Shown in pieces: positions 19,310 to 27,919 of a stretch of 38,625 bases of DNA. The stretch lies in the IMG/VR virus record IMGVR_UViG_3300017744_003660, positions 1-38,625 of that record; one strand, given 5' to 3'. A program made the translations under genes and the position numbers. Position 1 is the first letter of the stretch. The number at the start of each line of letters is the position of its first letter. The notes under the pieces were generated by a model that was not told the DNA's origin, made no database searches, and saw only the letters and a list, made by a program, of their open reading frames with translations. The DNA comes from a virus.

Positions 19310-20105
19310 TGTATAAGTTGTAGTACTGAATTAGTTCCTGCTTGTCCATTTTCTGTAGGTCTTCCCATAAAGCAAAATTGTTTGCCATATGTGGATTATT
19401 ATACCACGAATTAGGTGTTCTTGAATGCTCCAAGTGATAAACAAATGAATCAATTCTATCCACCCTATATCCCAAAGTACTGAATCGGTAAGCTCTCTCC
19501 TCATCTTCTGGAGCATACGCAATAAATCTTTCGTTTTCCCCGCCACCACTGATGTATACTTCTCTATCAAAGAATTGACAGAAACCAAAACGAGCATTGT
19601 TTGCCACTGATTTTGATTCCAAGAGATCAATACTAAATCCTTCAGTCAAGAATTCAGAAACAGTTTCATCATCAACTTGCGCCATACGAGCATAGTTTCC
19701 GAAACCATATGGATAGACCACATCAGAAGGTCCACCAATAATCATCTCCTGTGCCTTTATGTAGGACTCTAGAGGGAGGATTATATCACAGTCATAATTC
19801 ACTACCACTTTAGTAGTAGCCATATGAGTCATCTCATTGAGATATCTTGTCCTATGAAATTCACTATCATCAGTATTTTCAAAGACGTGAGTGAGGTTGG
19901 GTATATCATCTACTTCAAGAAACTCTTTGACTTGAGGGAGAACGCTATCAAGAAATACAGATGTACTGTCGCCTTCTTTAATAATAATATTAGTATCAAA
20001 AGAGTCTAAGAGATAACACAATGATGTAATAACATTGCGCATACGATCACCACTTTCAATACGCAATGGAATAATAAAAGTAGTATCAGTTAAATTGGGT
20101 TTCAT
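19302..20105 (-). CDS. GT-A glycosyltransferase (GT2/GT7-like), 267 aa
   Basis: Residues 9-22 (TFIIPLRIESGDRM) are the first nucleotide-binding strand. The DxD is in VVNYDCDIIL (~101-110). Residues 187-203 (GGGENERFIAYAPEDEE) match the GWGxEDxE-type acceptor/catalytic segment of galactosyltransferase-domain enzymes, followed by a YHLEHSR motif (223-229) with the usual C-terminal His pair. It starts ATGA-overlapped with the epimerase gene and overlaps the GT25 gene. A galactose or N-acetylgalactosamine donor is suggested only by family pattern. Confidence 0.8.
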   Translation of the reverse strand: MKPNLTDTTFIIPLRIESGDRMRNVITSLCYLLDSFDTNIIIKEGDSTSVFLDSVLPQVKEFLEVDDIPNLTHVFENTDDSEFHRTRYLNEMTHMATTKVVVNYDCDIILPLESYIKAQEMIIGGPSDVVYPYGFGNYARMAQVDDETVSEFLTEGFSIDLLESKSVANNARFGFCQFFDREVYISGGGENERFIAYAPEDEERAYRFSTLGYRVDRIDSFVYHLEHSRTPNSWYNNPHMANNFALWEDLQKMDKQELIQYYNLYNG

Positions 20106-20998
20106 AGTTGACTCTTAATCCAATCGGTTACTCTTACTTTTGGACCCCAAAATAGTTCGGCTTTAGCTTTTCCAATATGGGCAAGAGTTTCTTTCATCTC
20201 ACCTGTTCTAGCAGACAAGTGTACTTGATTATCTGATATGAGATCAGCCAACTCTTGAACTGACCAATTTTCACCGAAACCAATATTGAAGGTCTCTCCC
20301 CATGAATCCAACTCGGTAAAGGCAATACTTGCGTTTGCATTTACCACATCACTAACATGAATAAAATCTCTACGCTGTAAGCCATCACCAAAAATTGTTA
20401 AAGGGGAGTTTTCATTAAGACACTTAATAAACTTACTTACTACTGGAGCATATGTGCCAACATGCCTCGCCCTCTCACCATAAACATTAGTATAACGAAA
20501 TGCTACTGTCTTTAATCCATATAGATGATAGTATGAACGAACTAGTTGTTCCCCACACAGCTTACCTATAGCATATGCATTTAAAGGATCCTCACGCATT
20601 GTTTCTACATTTGGAATTGGATTGTTATTTCCATAGCAAGCAGAGGTAGATGAGTACACAAGCTTCTCACAACCAGCTAGACGGGCTGCTTCAAGTACAT
20701 TAGCTGTACCCATAACTTGTGTCAATAAAGTAGGTAATGGATTGTCTACAGATGCTTGTACGCTTGCCTTAGCTGCTAGGTGATAGACAAAATCAACACC
20801 AGTAAATATTGAAGCTATAGAATCAAAGTTACGAATATCTACTTTATGATTCTCACATCGGTTATTCCAATAGTATGCATCGTGTCCATCAGAACTTTCG
20901 TTATCAATAACGACAACATCATGCCCTAGTTCAAGTAAGCGATCAACAATATGGGAGCCAATAAAACCTGCTCCACCCGTAACTAAAGATTTTTTCAT
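20102..20998 (-). CDS. NAD-dependent nucleotide-sugar epimerase/dehydratase (GalE-like extended SDR), 298 aa
   Basis: An extended short-chain dehydrogenase fold. Rossmann motif GGAGFIGSH (8-16); acidic NAD-binding Asp in VVVIDN (~28-33); YHLAAKASV (72-80); catalytic SSTSACYG (117-123) and Tyr142-x-x-x-Lys146 (YAIGK); substrate-binding FRYTNVYG. The motif set is that of UDP-glucose/UDP-N-acetylglucosamine 4-epimerases, though dehydratases or reductases with the same fold cannot be excluded. It would supply a UDP-sugar donor for neighbouring glycosyltransferases. ATGA overlap with the next gene. Somewhat shorter than GalE (~330 aa). Confidence 0.82.
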   Translation of the reverse strand: MKKSLVTGGAGFIGSHIVDRLLELGHDVVVIDNESSDGHDAYYWNNRCENHKVDIRNFDSIASIFTGVDFVYHLAAKASVQASVDNPLPTLLTQVMGTANVLEAARLAGCEKLVYSSTSACYGNNNPIPNVETMREDPLNAYAIGKLCGEQLVRSYYHLYGLKTVAFRYTNVYGERARHVGTYAPVVSKFIKCLNENSPLTIFGDGLQRRDFIHVSDVVNANASIAFTELDSWGETFNIGFGENWSVQELADLISDNQVHLSARTGEMKETLAHIGKAKAELFWGPKVRVTDWIKSQL

Positions 20999-21007
20999 AA
21001 TAATAAA

Positions 21008-21937
21008 TTAAATACATGTATCTTGAAGATACTCAAAAACTTCTATGGGATTGAGTATTTTTTTGGTTCGATTAGATGGATTACTAACAACCTGACAGTC
21101 TAGGTATACACTATCATTACCCAATATTCTATCATGTAATGCGTAATTTGGATTGGTATTATCAATATCACATGTCAAATACACAACTTTTCCAGGATTT
21201 TGTCTAGTCATCATAAGATTATGAAACGATGATCCAATACATCCAGTTAAGTATTGGGCATTTTCAATGTATCCAATTTGCTCTCTAGGTGATAAGTGAG
21301 CACAGTGTACTATTTTCCAACCAGCAGTAGATAATAATTCCTCTAGCTCTGGTTCACCTTCAGTCCATCTACGATGTTTTGGTTGAGTGGTCCTTGATAG
21401 ATATACTCTCTTGTTTGGGAGAAAATCCCTTCCATATATATCTCCAATTTTTTGGCAAACTTTAATATGTTCTGGAAATATATTCCATAGATTTACCATG
21501 GTTGGAACAGGAACATATAAAGTCTCACAGTTAACTGCATTGGAAATATGTATGTACTTATGTTGGGGGTAGAGCTTTTTAATTCTAGAAATATCCCCAC
21601 AATGGTATACATCTATTGGATCTATATCAAGATGACCAGATCTAGCAACGGTTTCTGTGAGGTAATGTCCCCAATGTGATGAGTTGGAATAACCAAAATA
21701 ATACGCACGTTCACTAGTATGAGTCACCTTAACTGAAGGTGATGGCTTACCTGATACCGGTCTATTAGCCCCTCTAATGTGTATAGACTCTTCAATAATT
21801 TTACCATCACTACTAACACACCCATTTTTAGTGATAGTAGCATCGGTATAAACATTCAAAGTGGGGCTCTGATTGAGTGTCCTCAAAGCCCCAACATCCC
21901 ACACATCAAATAAATCTGATTCGTAGAATTCTTTCAT
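21008..21937 (-). CDS. GT61-family glycosyltransferase (DUF563), 309 aa
   Basis: The characteristic GT61 series is present: SSHWGHYLTETVARSG (~residues 86-101), KRVYLSRT followed by RRW in the middle, and LSPREQIGYIENAQ...GCIGSSFHN in the C-terminal third, corresponding to the LSxxEQI...GxHGSxLxN motif. The family adds xylose, GlcNAc or other sugars to glycans in plants and animals, with bacterial members in surface polysaccharide loci. The N-terminus has no signal peptide or transmembrane segment, so it acts in the cytoplasm. Just one base separates it from the upstream gene's stop, consistent with one operon. Confidence 0.78.
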   Translation of the reverse strand: MKEFYESDLFDVWDVGALRTLNQSPTLNVYTDATITKNGCVSSDGKIIEESIHIRGANRPVSGKPSPSVKVTHTSERAYYFGYSNSSHWGHYLTETVARSGHLDIDPIDVYHCGDISRIKKLYPQHKYIHISNAVNCETLYVPVPTMVNLWNIFPEHIKVCQKIGDIYGRDFLPNKRVYLSRTTQPKHRRWTEGEPELEELLSTAGWKIVHCAHLSPREQIGYIENAQYLTGCIGSSFHNLMMTRQNPGKVVYLTCDIDNTNPNYALHDRILGNDSVYLDCQVVSNPSNRTKKILNPIEVFEYLQDTCI

Positions 21938-21938
21938 A

Positions 21939-23219
21939 TTATTTTTTGAATACCATACCAGATAGCTTAAAGAATTGATTTTTTTCCTTGCCTTGATTAC
22001 ATCTGTTTAGAGATTTCTCTCTTGCTATTTTGGTGATTTCTGGGAGAAATTCAAAACCATACTTAGCAAATACATCAACCCAATACTGCTCTGTTCTACA
22101 GTTTACATGATGGTGACCAGGTGTTCCTGGAGGAGCTGCGGTTACTACCGCATACTTACATCTAGCGATTAGGCTCATATAGTTATCTTGATACTCCTCC
22201 TCAACATGCTCAAGGAATTCAACTGAATATGCTAGATCAAATGAAGTATCTTCTGGATCAAACTCAATGGGACCTTGAGAAAAGTCATGAAGAATATATT
22301 CTTCAGTTTTGGGGAGTCTGATCCAATCACCATCGAAGCCATAGTACTCATAACCAAACTTCTCACCATAAGTTTTTGATGCTTTTCCATCACCACAACC
22401 CAAGTCAATCATAGACTCAATGTCTGTGAATGTTGAATTGATATACTCCATTAGCGCAACGTCAATATTACCTCTTACTTGTCCGCCTAGATGCTCTGGT
22501 AAGTTATCCATAGTTTCTCCTGCTTGAATTTCTGCTTTTTGTAAATGAAATTTGTTGTTTAGTTTTTGGGGTCCATATAAGTGTGCAATCTTCGCACTTG
22601 GTTGGAAGGAGTTATAATCCTGATCCATTACTGTATGGGGCACACCATATTTTAGCACACAATAATTAAGTTCGGACTGATCACCATAGGGAAATTCATG
22701 GAATCTTTCTTTATATTTAATAAGATCTCTGAGTGCTAATAGACTGGATTTATGAAAAAGAATAACACCAGCATTGAAGTATGAACGTCTGATCTTATCC
22801 ATCCCACACTCACCCATAATTTTGGTCTCTGTGTATGGGATTGCTGGGTTCATATCCCTAACAACTCTCATATTTTCTTGAGGATATAGCTCAAAGATAT
22901 TGGGACAATCGTCATACACAAACGCATCACAGTCTAGATAAAGAATATTATCATATTCATTAGCCCATTTTTCTTCAACAACTAATCTAAATCTCTCTTG
23001 AGTGGGATTAAAAAAGTCAATGTAAGGAGAGTCAAATAAAATATACTCAGCACCACATCTTTCAGCATAACGCTTGGCAAGGATTTGTGAGTGCTGATAT
23101 AGATCTCGGTTTAACGTCTTTGCAGAAAGCATTGAACCTCTAGTACCGTCATCAACAAACCTCTCGTGTCCAGTAATTAATGACCTATCAAAGAATACTT
23201 GAACAATGAGATTTTTCAT
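21939..23219 (-). CDS. Fusion: GT-A glycosyltransferase domain + SAM methyltransferase domain, 426 aa
   Basis: Residues 1-~240 form a nucleotide-diphospho-sugar transferase domain: ILYLDCDAFVYDD with DxD at 96-98, YFNAGVILFHK (147-157), YGDQSELNY (178-186), as in GT8-like enzymes. Residues ~265-426 form a class I SAM methyltransferase: motif I MIDLGCGDGKA (270-280), an FDGD acidic loop, and EFLEHVEEEY (334-343). The two activities in one polypeptide suggest a sugar is transferred and then capped or decorated by methylation. It is ATGA-overlapped with the methyltransferase upstream. The methyl acceptor is unknown. Confidence 0.82.
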   Translation of the reverse strand: MKNLIVQVFFDRSLITGHERFVDDGTRGSMLSAKTLNRDLYQHSQILAKRYAERCGAEYILFDSPYIDFFNPTQERFRLVVEEKWANEYDNILYLDCDAFVYDDCPNIFELYPQENMRVVRDMNPAIPYTETKIMGECGMDKIRRSYFNAGVILFHKSSLLALRDLIKYKERFHEFPYGDQSELNYCVLKYGVPHTVMDQDYNSFQPSAKIAHLYGPQKLNNKFHLQKAEIQAGETMDNLPEHLGGQVRGNIDVALMEYINSTFTDIESMIDLGCGDGKASKTYGEKFGYEYYGFDGDWIRLPKTEEYILHDFSQGPIEFDPEDTSFDLAYSVEFLEHVEEEYQDNYMSLIARCKYAVVTAAPPGTPGHHHVNCRTEQYWVDVFAKYGFEFLPEITKIAREKSLNRCNQGKEKNQFFKLSGMVFKK

Positions 23220-23767
23220 TTTCTAAACACCACAATAATGTCATCATATCTATGCTTGATAGATCTTAAGTCATAAAACTCAACTTCCTTTTCACCCCCA
23301 AGCTCCTTATACTTATCTTCTAGCATAGCAATGTACTCATACTTCTGAATATCTTCAATAAGAAGTACTCCTCCATCATTTAATTTTGAAAGATAAAACT
23401 CAAGACACTTAATTTGAGATTCTACAGTGTGGGGACCATCATCAATGATGATATCAAAAGATGGCAATGACTCTACAACCTTTTCCGTATAGGCATCACC
23501 AAAAGTAACTATGATTCTTTCTGATAGGACATCTTTAAATTTTTTAGATTTGTTGTTATCAACTCCATAAATTTTTGATTTTGGGAAAGCGTGTTCCCAA
23601 AGTCTTAATGAATCCCCTTCTCTAGTTCCAATCTCTAATACGTTAAGTTCTCCATCTCGGTAAGGCTCAAAAAAGTCTTGATAGAAATGCTCAATGTAAG
23701 AATGCGCAGTATGTTTATCAGTTTTATTTAGACTAAACTCTCTAATTAATTCAATAAGTTTTTTCAT
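23216..23767 (-). CDS. Class I SAM-dependent methyltransferase (MycE/TylF-like), 183 aa
   Basis: The start is ATG 23767, two bases past the stop of the sulfotransferase gene; longer in-frame extensions run into that gene and are rejected. TDKHTAHSYIEHFY is followed by SAM motif I VLEIGTREGDSL (43-54), the acidic ribose-binding YGVDNN (67-72), and DIIIDDGPH (105-113) with the metal/catalytic acidic cluster seen in macrocin O-methyltransferase-like sugar methylases. Family knowledge points to O-methylation of a sugar hydroxyl. Stop overlaps the next start (ATGA). Confidence 0.83.
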   Translation of the reverse strand: MKKLIELIREFSLNKTDKHTAHSYIEHFYQDFFEPYRDGELNVLEIGTREGDSLRLWEHAFPKSKIYGVDNNKSKKFKDVLSERIIVTFGDAYTEKVVESLPSFDIIIDDGPHTVESQIKCLEFYLSKLNDGGVLLIEDIQKYEYIAMLEDKYKELGGEKEVEFYDLRSIKHRYDDIIVVFRK

Positions 23768-23768
23768 G

Positions 23769-24383
23769 TTAGAACCATCCGTTTTCATAATCTGTTGCGT
23801 ATAAATCTTTAATCTTTGAAACTTGATCCTGAGTAAGGTCAGGCTTCTTTTTTTGTTTTCTTGTGTGAAGATTGGGTAGCTCACACCCAAGCTTCTCGGA
23901 TAAGAAGGCTCTAATAGAAGTACTAACTTCACTAGTATCAAATACAATATCATAGTATGACTTGTCATTACCTAGATAATGTGACTGCGGGAGGAAGTGA
24001 TTCTCCATATAGTATCCAGGATTAATACCGTCAAGTCTGCCCTGCTTTAGACAGTTTGGATCATCTAGAATATCATCAATACTAAGATTGGCGCATTTTT
24101 CTCGTAAAATTTTATCCGTATAGCAACTTAAGAAACGACTTACTGGATCTCTCTTAACACAAACTTTAATAGGCGAATTAACTTCCTTAAAGCCCTTATA
24201 ATAATAACCCATATTGGTTATTAATTGCTGACCAATACCATTCTGTACTGAATATTCATTTTTATCCAGAGTCTGAATTTCTAAAGTCTCTGTCTGCGAG
24301 TATACGATCCATGAACGAATAGTTGTTCCACCAGTTTTGGGTGAGATATAAAAAGCAAAATCTCTTCCCTTGTAGATTCCCAT
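23769..24383 (-). CDS. Carbohydrate sulfotransferase (PAPS-dependent), 204 aa
   Basis: The 5'-phosphosulfate-binding loop SPKTGGTTIRSW (residues 14-25) and the 3'-phosphate-binding motif KRDPVSRFLSCY (77-88) are the two hallmark segments of the Sulfotransfer_2 carbohydrate sulfotransferases. Length is slightly short for the family. PAPS would come from the host. Seven bases or fewer separate it from both neighbours, so it belongs to the glycan operon and probably sulfates a sugar in the product. The donor and family assignment are sound by motif; the acceptor is inferred from context. Confidence 0.85.
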   Translation of the reverse strand: MGIYKGRDFAFYISPKTGGTTIRSWIVYSQTETLEIQTLDKNEYSVQNGIGQQLITNMGYYYKGFKEVNSPIKVCVKRDPVSRFLSCYTDKILREKCANLSIDDILDDPNCLKQGRLDGINPGYYMENHFLPQSHYLGNDKSYYDIVFDTSEVSTSIRAFLSEKLGCELPNLHTRKQKKKPDLTQDQVSKIKDLYATDYENGWF

Positions 24384-24385
24384 AA

Positions 24386-25540
24386 TTAAAGTTGCTCCAA
24401 AATTTCTCCAAGCATATCCAAATGCCCATCATTAACAAAATGACTATTACCAATATATAGTCCTCTATCCTGGAGGATATCTGCATTGGGACAATGTGCT
24501 TTGTATCCACTTAAGAATGGTTGCTTGAGTAAATTACCACCAACTACTGGGCGATACTCAACTAGATATTCATCCAAGAGTTCTTGTAGTTTGATGTGAG
24601 TTTTCTTATCCCTTGAAATTAGTGGGAAGCAGAAGCTACTCATTCTATAGTTCCAAGTGGGTAAGTGGAACTTATCTTCATGGTCCATCAATAGGTCAAT
24701 GAATGTCCGGTAATTCTCATTACGCTTGATGATCATATTATCAAGGCGGCGTAGCTGAGACTGTCCTAGAACTGCTCCAATCTCATTATTACGGAAGTTA
24801 TATCCATCAGTCATAAAGAGAAACTGTGGATTGATCTCTGGGTACATCTTTGCATAGTCTTTGGCGTGAATAGATTCACGTGATAGACCGTGTGAGCGCT
24901 TCATACGCATTAGATCATATAGCTCCGTATTGTTAGTTGAAACCATACCACCCTCCACGGTAGTCATATGGTGACCGAAGTAGAAGCTGAATGTTCCACC
25001 AACATCATAGGTACCAGCCATAGTACCGCCTTCAATAACGGCTCCATGACTCTCACATACATCTTCTAATATGTCTACATCAGGGAAGATCTTATGGAAG
25101 TCTTCTACCTGTGCGGGGAATCCTAATAGGTGAGTGACAAAAATTGCTCGTATATCTTTATTATCATTAGCAATAGTCTTTAGGGCACCCAGATCAAAAC
25201 TATAATCTTTTAGATTGATGTCACAGAATACTGGTGTTAAGTTGTTCTGAAGAATGGGGGCAATGTTAGTGACCCAAGTACAGGCAGGTACGATGACCTT
25301 CGAACCATCAGGGATGTCATTCAAATCTTTCCAAGCAGATACCAACAAACTGTTGGCAGTACTACCACTACTAACAAAAAGAGAATGTTTAACTCCAAGC
25401 CAGTCACTCCAATGCTCCTCAAATTTACGTACTTGTGGTCCTTGTGTTAATCGACTGGTGGTTAGAACAAACCGTGCCATCCTCATACGATCCCGTAAGG
25501 TAATCGTATCGTCCATAAGTTTCCAATTGTAATCAAACAT
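24386..25540 (-). CDS. DegT/DnrJ-fold PLP enzyme with His for Lys: ColD-like GDP-4-keto-6-deoxymannose 3-dehydratase
   Basis: 384 aa, normal length for the DegT/DnrJ/EryC1 family. SSGSTAN (57-63) and EDVCESHGA (159-167) are the PLP-binding segments. The active-site segment reads FSFYFGHHMTTVEGG (184-198); in sugar aminotransferases the Schiff-base Lys sits six residues before the Glu of EGG, and here that position is His190. Lys-to-His is the diagnostic change in ColD and the E1-type 3-dehydratases, which use PMP to remove the C3 hydroxyl rather than transaminate the sugar. With gmd and an fcl/colC-like gene overlapping just upstream, I infer GDP-4-keto-3,6-dideoxymannose as product. An inactive aminotransferase is the alternative. 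Confidence 0.83.
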   Translation of the reverse strand: MFDYNWKLMDDTITLRDRMRMARFVLTTSRLTQGPQVRKFEEHWSDWLGVKHSLFVSSGSTANSLLVSAWKDLNDIPDGSKVIVPACTWVTNIAPILQNNLTPVFCDINLKDYSFDLGALKTIANDNKDIRAIFVTHLLGFPAQVEDFHKIFPDVDILEDVCESHGAVIEGGTMAGTYDVGGTFSFYFGHHMTTVEGGMVSTNNTELYDLMRMKRSHGLSRESIHAKDYAKMYPEINPQFLFMTDGYNFRNNEIGAVLGQSQLRRLDNMIIKRNENYRTFIDLLMDHEDKFHLPTWNYRMSSFCFPLISRDKKTHIKLQELLDEYLVEYRPVVGGNLLKQPFLSGYKAHCPNADILQDRGLYIGNSHFVNDGHLDMLGEILEQL

Positions 25541-26456
25541 TCTTCAAATACCAACGATAAGTTTGCTGTAGACCATCCTTAAAACTGGTCTTAGGTCTCC
25601 ATCCTAACTCATTAGCTACAGTGCTGTCAAGCAGTTTGCGAGGATTACCATTAGGCTTTTCAGTATCCCATAAGATTTTGCCGGTAAAACCAACAACCTC
25701 TGCGATGCTTTCTGCTAGCTGTTTAATAGTAATGTCTTCACCTGTACCAACATTGACGTGTCCGTAATCACTATAGTTATCCATAAAGAATGTACAGGCT
25801 TCTCCAAGGTCTTCAGCGAAGAGAAACTCTCTCATAGGTGTTCCGTCACCCCAGCAGGTAACAGTGTCTTCACCAGCCACCTTGGCGTTGTGGAAGCGGT
25901 TCATCAATGATGCGAGGACGTGACCTGATCCCTCGTGGAAATTGTCTCCAGGACCATATAGATTAGGAGGCATAATAGAGATAGCATCAAATCCGTATTG
26001 CTCCCTGTAGAAGTCACACTGTTTGATTCCTGCGATCTTTGCGATGGAGTAGGCGTCGTTAGTAGGCTCAAGAGCCCCCGTAAGGAGTTCATTTTCTTTT
26101 AGTGGGTGTTGGCGTCCGGCTGGATAGATGCAAGATGTTCCTAGGAATAGGAGCTTCTTAACACCTGAATAGTATGAAGAGTCAATTACATTACACTGCA
26201 TCATTAGATTGTCATGTAAGAACTCTGCTTTGCGAGTTTTGTTAGCCATAATACCACCGACTAGGGCAGCAGCTAGGATTACATAATCAACTTTATTGGC
26301 TTTGAACCAGGCACGAACATCAGCTTGTTCGCGCAAATCTAGGTCTCTGCTACGGGGTAGGAGTAGCTTATGTCTTTTGTTTATAAACTGTCTGGTGATT
26401 GCTCCCCCCGCTAATCCACCAGAACCAAAAATAGCAATCGTAGAATTATTGTCCAT
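25533..26456 (-). CDS. fcl: GDP-L-fucose synthase family epimerase/reductase (Fcl or ColC), 307 aa
   Basis: The start is ATG 26456 with an AGAGATGG-like site upstream; an earlier in-frame TTG is less likely. GSGGLAGG (11-18) binds NADP(H). LGTSCIYP places Cys109, with Tyr136-x3-Lys140 (YSIAK) and His179 in EGSGHV: the positions equal those of the E. coli GDP-fucose synthase residues, except Ser107 is Thr. The C-terminal GNPRKLLDS motif for substrate binding is also present. The enzyme would carry out C-epimerisation and C4 reduction of a GDP-4-keto-6-deoxyhexose. The same family includes ColC, which makes GDP-L-colitose after ColD. Overlaps both neighbours by a few bases. Confidence 0.87.
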   Translation of the reverse strand: MDNNSTIAIFGSGGLAGGAITRQFINKRHKLLLPRSRDLDLREQADVRAWFKANKVDYVILAAALVGGIMANKTRKAEFLHDNLMMQCNVIDSSYYSGVKKLLFLGTSCIYPAGRQHPLKENELLTGALEPTNDAYSIAKIAGIKQCDFYREQYGFDAISIMPPNLYGPGDNFHEGSGHVLASLMNRFHNAKVAGEDTVTCWGDGTPMREFLFAEDLGEACTFFMDNYSDYGHVNVGTGEDITIKQLAESIAEVVGFTGKILWDTEKPNGNPRKLLDSTVANELGWRPKTSFKDGLQQTYRWYLKNV

Positions 26457-27447
26457 TAAGTACCATCTCTTCAACTAGTCCATCAAATGTAAATTTAGGC
26501 TCCCATCCCAAAACTGTTTTTGCTTTGGTTGGATCACCGAGAAGAGTTTCCACTTCTGCTGGTCTGAAATATTTAGGATTGACTTTCACAACTGTTCTAC
26601 TAGTATTGAGACAGAATCCAAACTCATCAAGACCTTCACCCCTCCATTCAATATTGAACCCAAAGTAGGGGGCAGCAGCATCTACGAATTGCTTGACTGA
26701 ATACTGTTCACCAGTTGCGATAACATAGTCATCAGGCTTCTCCTGTTGGAGCATCAACCACATAGCTTCTACATAGTCTTTGGCGTGTCCCCAGTCTCGT
26801 CTTGCGTTGAGGTTTCCAAGTTGGAGATCACTTTGGAGTCCCACACTAATTCTGGACAAGGCTCGGACGATCTTGCGAGTGACGAACGTCTCTCCTCGGC
26901 GGCTGCTCTCGTGGTTGAATAGTATTCCGCTAGAAGCATGTAGGTCATAGCTCTCTCTGTAATTCTTAATGATCCAGTACCCATACAGTTTAGCAACTCC
27001 GTAAGGAGAACGTGGATACATTGGAGTGGTTTCTGTCTGCGGTGTCTCCTGCACTAGCCCATAAAGCTCACTGGTGCTCGCCTGATAGATTCGTACTGAA
27101 TCCTCCATACCAAGCAAACGAACGGCTTCTAGGACACGTAGAGTACCTAGTGCATCGGTATTGGCTGTATACTCTGGCTGATCAAAGGAAACCTTGACGT
27201 GACTTTGTGCCCCTAAGTTATAAATCTCTTCTGGGTTGACTTCCTTAATGATCCTAACAATACCTAGAGCATCTGTTAGGTCTCCATAGTGGAGAGTGAT
27301 GCGGTCAAAAATATGGTCAATTCTGTGGGTGTTAATTAGAGAGGAGCGACGGACAATACCGTGAACTTCATAGCCTTTTTGAAGGAGAAGTTCAGCTAGG
27401 TATGACCCATCCTGCCCTGTGATACCCGTAATAAGTGCTACTTTCAT
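26446..27447 (-). CDS. gmd: GDP-mannose 4,6-dehydratase
   Basis: 333 aa, full length. [11 protein letters not shown] (7-17) is the family's Rossmann signature; [21 protein letters not shown] (76-88), QASTSELYG (122-130), Tyr149-x3-Lys153 (YGVAK) and [16 protein letters not shown] are all intact. It converts GDP-D-mannose to GDP-4-keto-6-deoxy-D-mannose, the shared precursor for GDP-L-fucose, GDP-colitose, GDP-perosamine and GDP-rhamnose. First gene of the ten-gene glycan cluster, behind an extended -10 promoter. Its last bases overlap the fcl/colC-like start. Phage gmd genes are known from other cyanophages. Confidence 0.95.
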   Translation of the reverse strand: MKVALITGITGQDGSYLAELLLQKGYEVHGIVRRSSLINTHRIDHIFDRITLHYGDLTDALGIVRIIKEVNPEEIYNLGAQSHVKVSFDQPEYTANTDALGTLRVLEAVRLLGMEDSVRIYQASTSELYGLVQETPQTETTPMYPRSPYGVAKLYGYWIIKNYRESYDLHASSGILFNHESSRRGETFVTRKIVRALSRISVGLQSDLQLGNLNARRDWGHAKDYVEAMWLMLQQEKPDDYVIATGEQYSVKQFVDAAAPYFGFNIEWRGEGLDEFGFCLNTSRTVVKVNPKYFRPAEVETLLGDPTKAKTVLGWEPKFTFDGLVEEMVLNGQ

Positions 27448-27470
27448 TACAAATGGAATACTTAAAATAC

Positions 27471-27479
27471 ATTATAGCA
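27471..27479 (-). promoter_or_regulatory. Extended -10 promoter (TGC-TATAAT) of the glycan cluster
   Basis: TGCTATAAT, 24 bases upstream of ATG 27447 and directly after a terminator T-run. No -35 match at 17 bases (CTCGGA), but the extended -10 can compensate. Same core as the hli and 28674 promoters. Confidence 0.6.
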
Positions 27480-27480
27480 T

Positions 27481-27505
27481 AAAAAAACCCCTTTCCGAGG
27501 GGGGT
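27481..27505 (-). terminator. Rho-independent terminator upstream of gmd
   Basis: Minus-strand CCCC/GGGG stem (ACCCC...GGGGT possible) with a loop of about seven bases, then T7. It insulates the glycan cluster from the small-gene block upstream, or acts as an attenuator of it. Confidence 0.65.
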
Positions 27506-27602
27506 CATCAAAAACTGATAGGGTGTATTATATGCTCGCCATACGATCTTTAAATGGAATCGCAAAACCATGCGATGAAATCATCCGCACCACTTTTTTT
27601 AT
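27506..27602 (-). other. Short leader-like region with alternative hairpins and an 18-codon frame
   Basis: No standard gene. An 18-codon frame (ATG 27584 to TAA 27528, MISSHGFAIPFKDRMASI) is the only notable coding potential and has no clear ribosome binding site. The sequence can form GCGGATGA/TCATCGC (one bulge) or TCGCA/TGCGA, which share bases and are mutually exclusive, upstream of the terminator. It could be an attenuator or just the 3' region of the gene at 27603-27833. Confidence 0.35.
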
Positions 27603-27833
27603 TTAATTAACATTGAGGATAATACCCAATAAAACTAAACCAGTAAAGACAAATCCAACAGAGAAATTAAACAATCTTTCAAATCTATCCAGTCTATGTA
27701 AAAGAACCAGATTGTATTCGTATGTTAGTTCATCTGTAAGTATGTTTGTCAATTTATCCCAATCCATTAGAATTTCTTCGGCTGGTATAAGACTATATGA
27801 GGCTGTTAGTTTTCTTTTGTTGGGTTCTATCAT
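27603..27833 (-). CDS. Tail-anchored small membrane protein, 76 aa
   Basis: The start is ATG 27833 (MIEPNKRKLT); the frame runs further to a GTG at 27914, but that stretch has no start with a ribosome binding site. Residues 1-50 are soluble and charged with a helical DKLTNILTDELTYEYN region. Residues ~52-75 are one transmembrane helix (FSVGFVFTGLVLLGIIL) at the very C-terminus. No family recognised. The terminator at 27481-27505 may end its transcript. Confidence 0.6.
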   Translation of the reverse strand: MIEPNKRKLTASYSLIPAEEILMDWDKLTNILTDELTYEYNLVLLHRLDRFERLFNFSVGFVFTGLVLLGIILNVN

Positions 27834-27919
27834 AATATAATAATTAAAGGAAAAAAAAGAAACCTTTGCATACGACGCGCCAGCCAGCATATTTAATGTG
27901 CATCCGACAAGCACAAGAA

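Noticed and set aside
23768-23968. N-terminal extension of the 23216-23767 methyltransferase to a 250-aa protein
   Set aside because: The extension lies wholly within the sulfotransferase gene in another frame; ATG 23767 directly follows that gene's stop.
27834-27919. LVGC lipobox-like string upstream of the 76-aa membrane protein
   Set aside because: Only a GTG four codons before the Cys could start it, an in-frame stop lies upstream, and no ribosome binding site is present, so a lipoprotein leader cannot be made.
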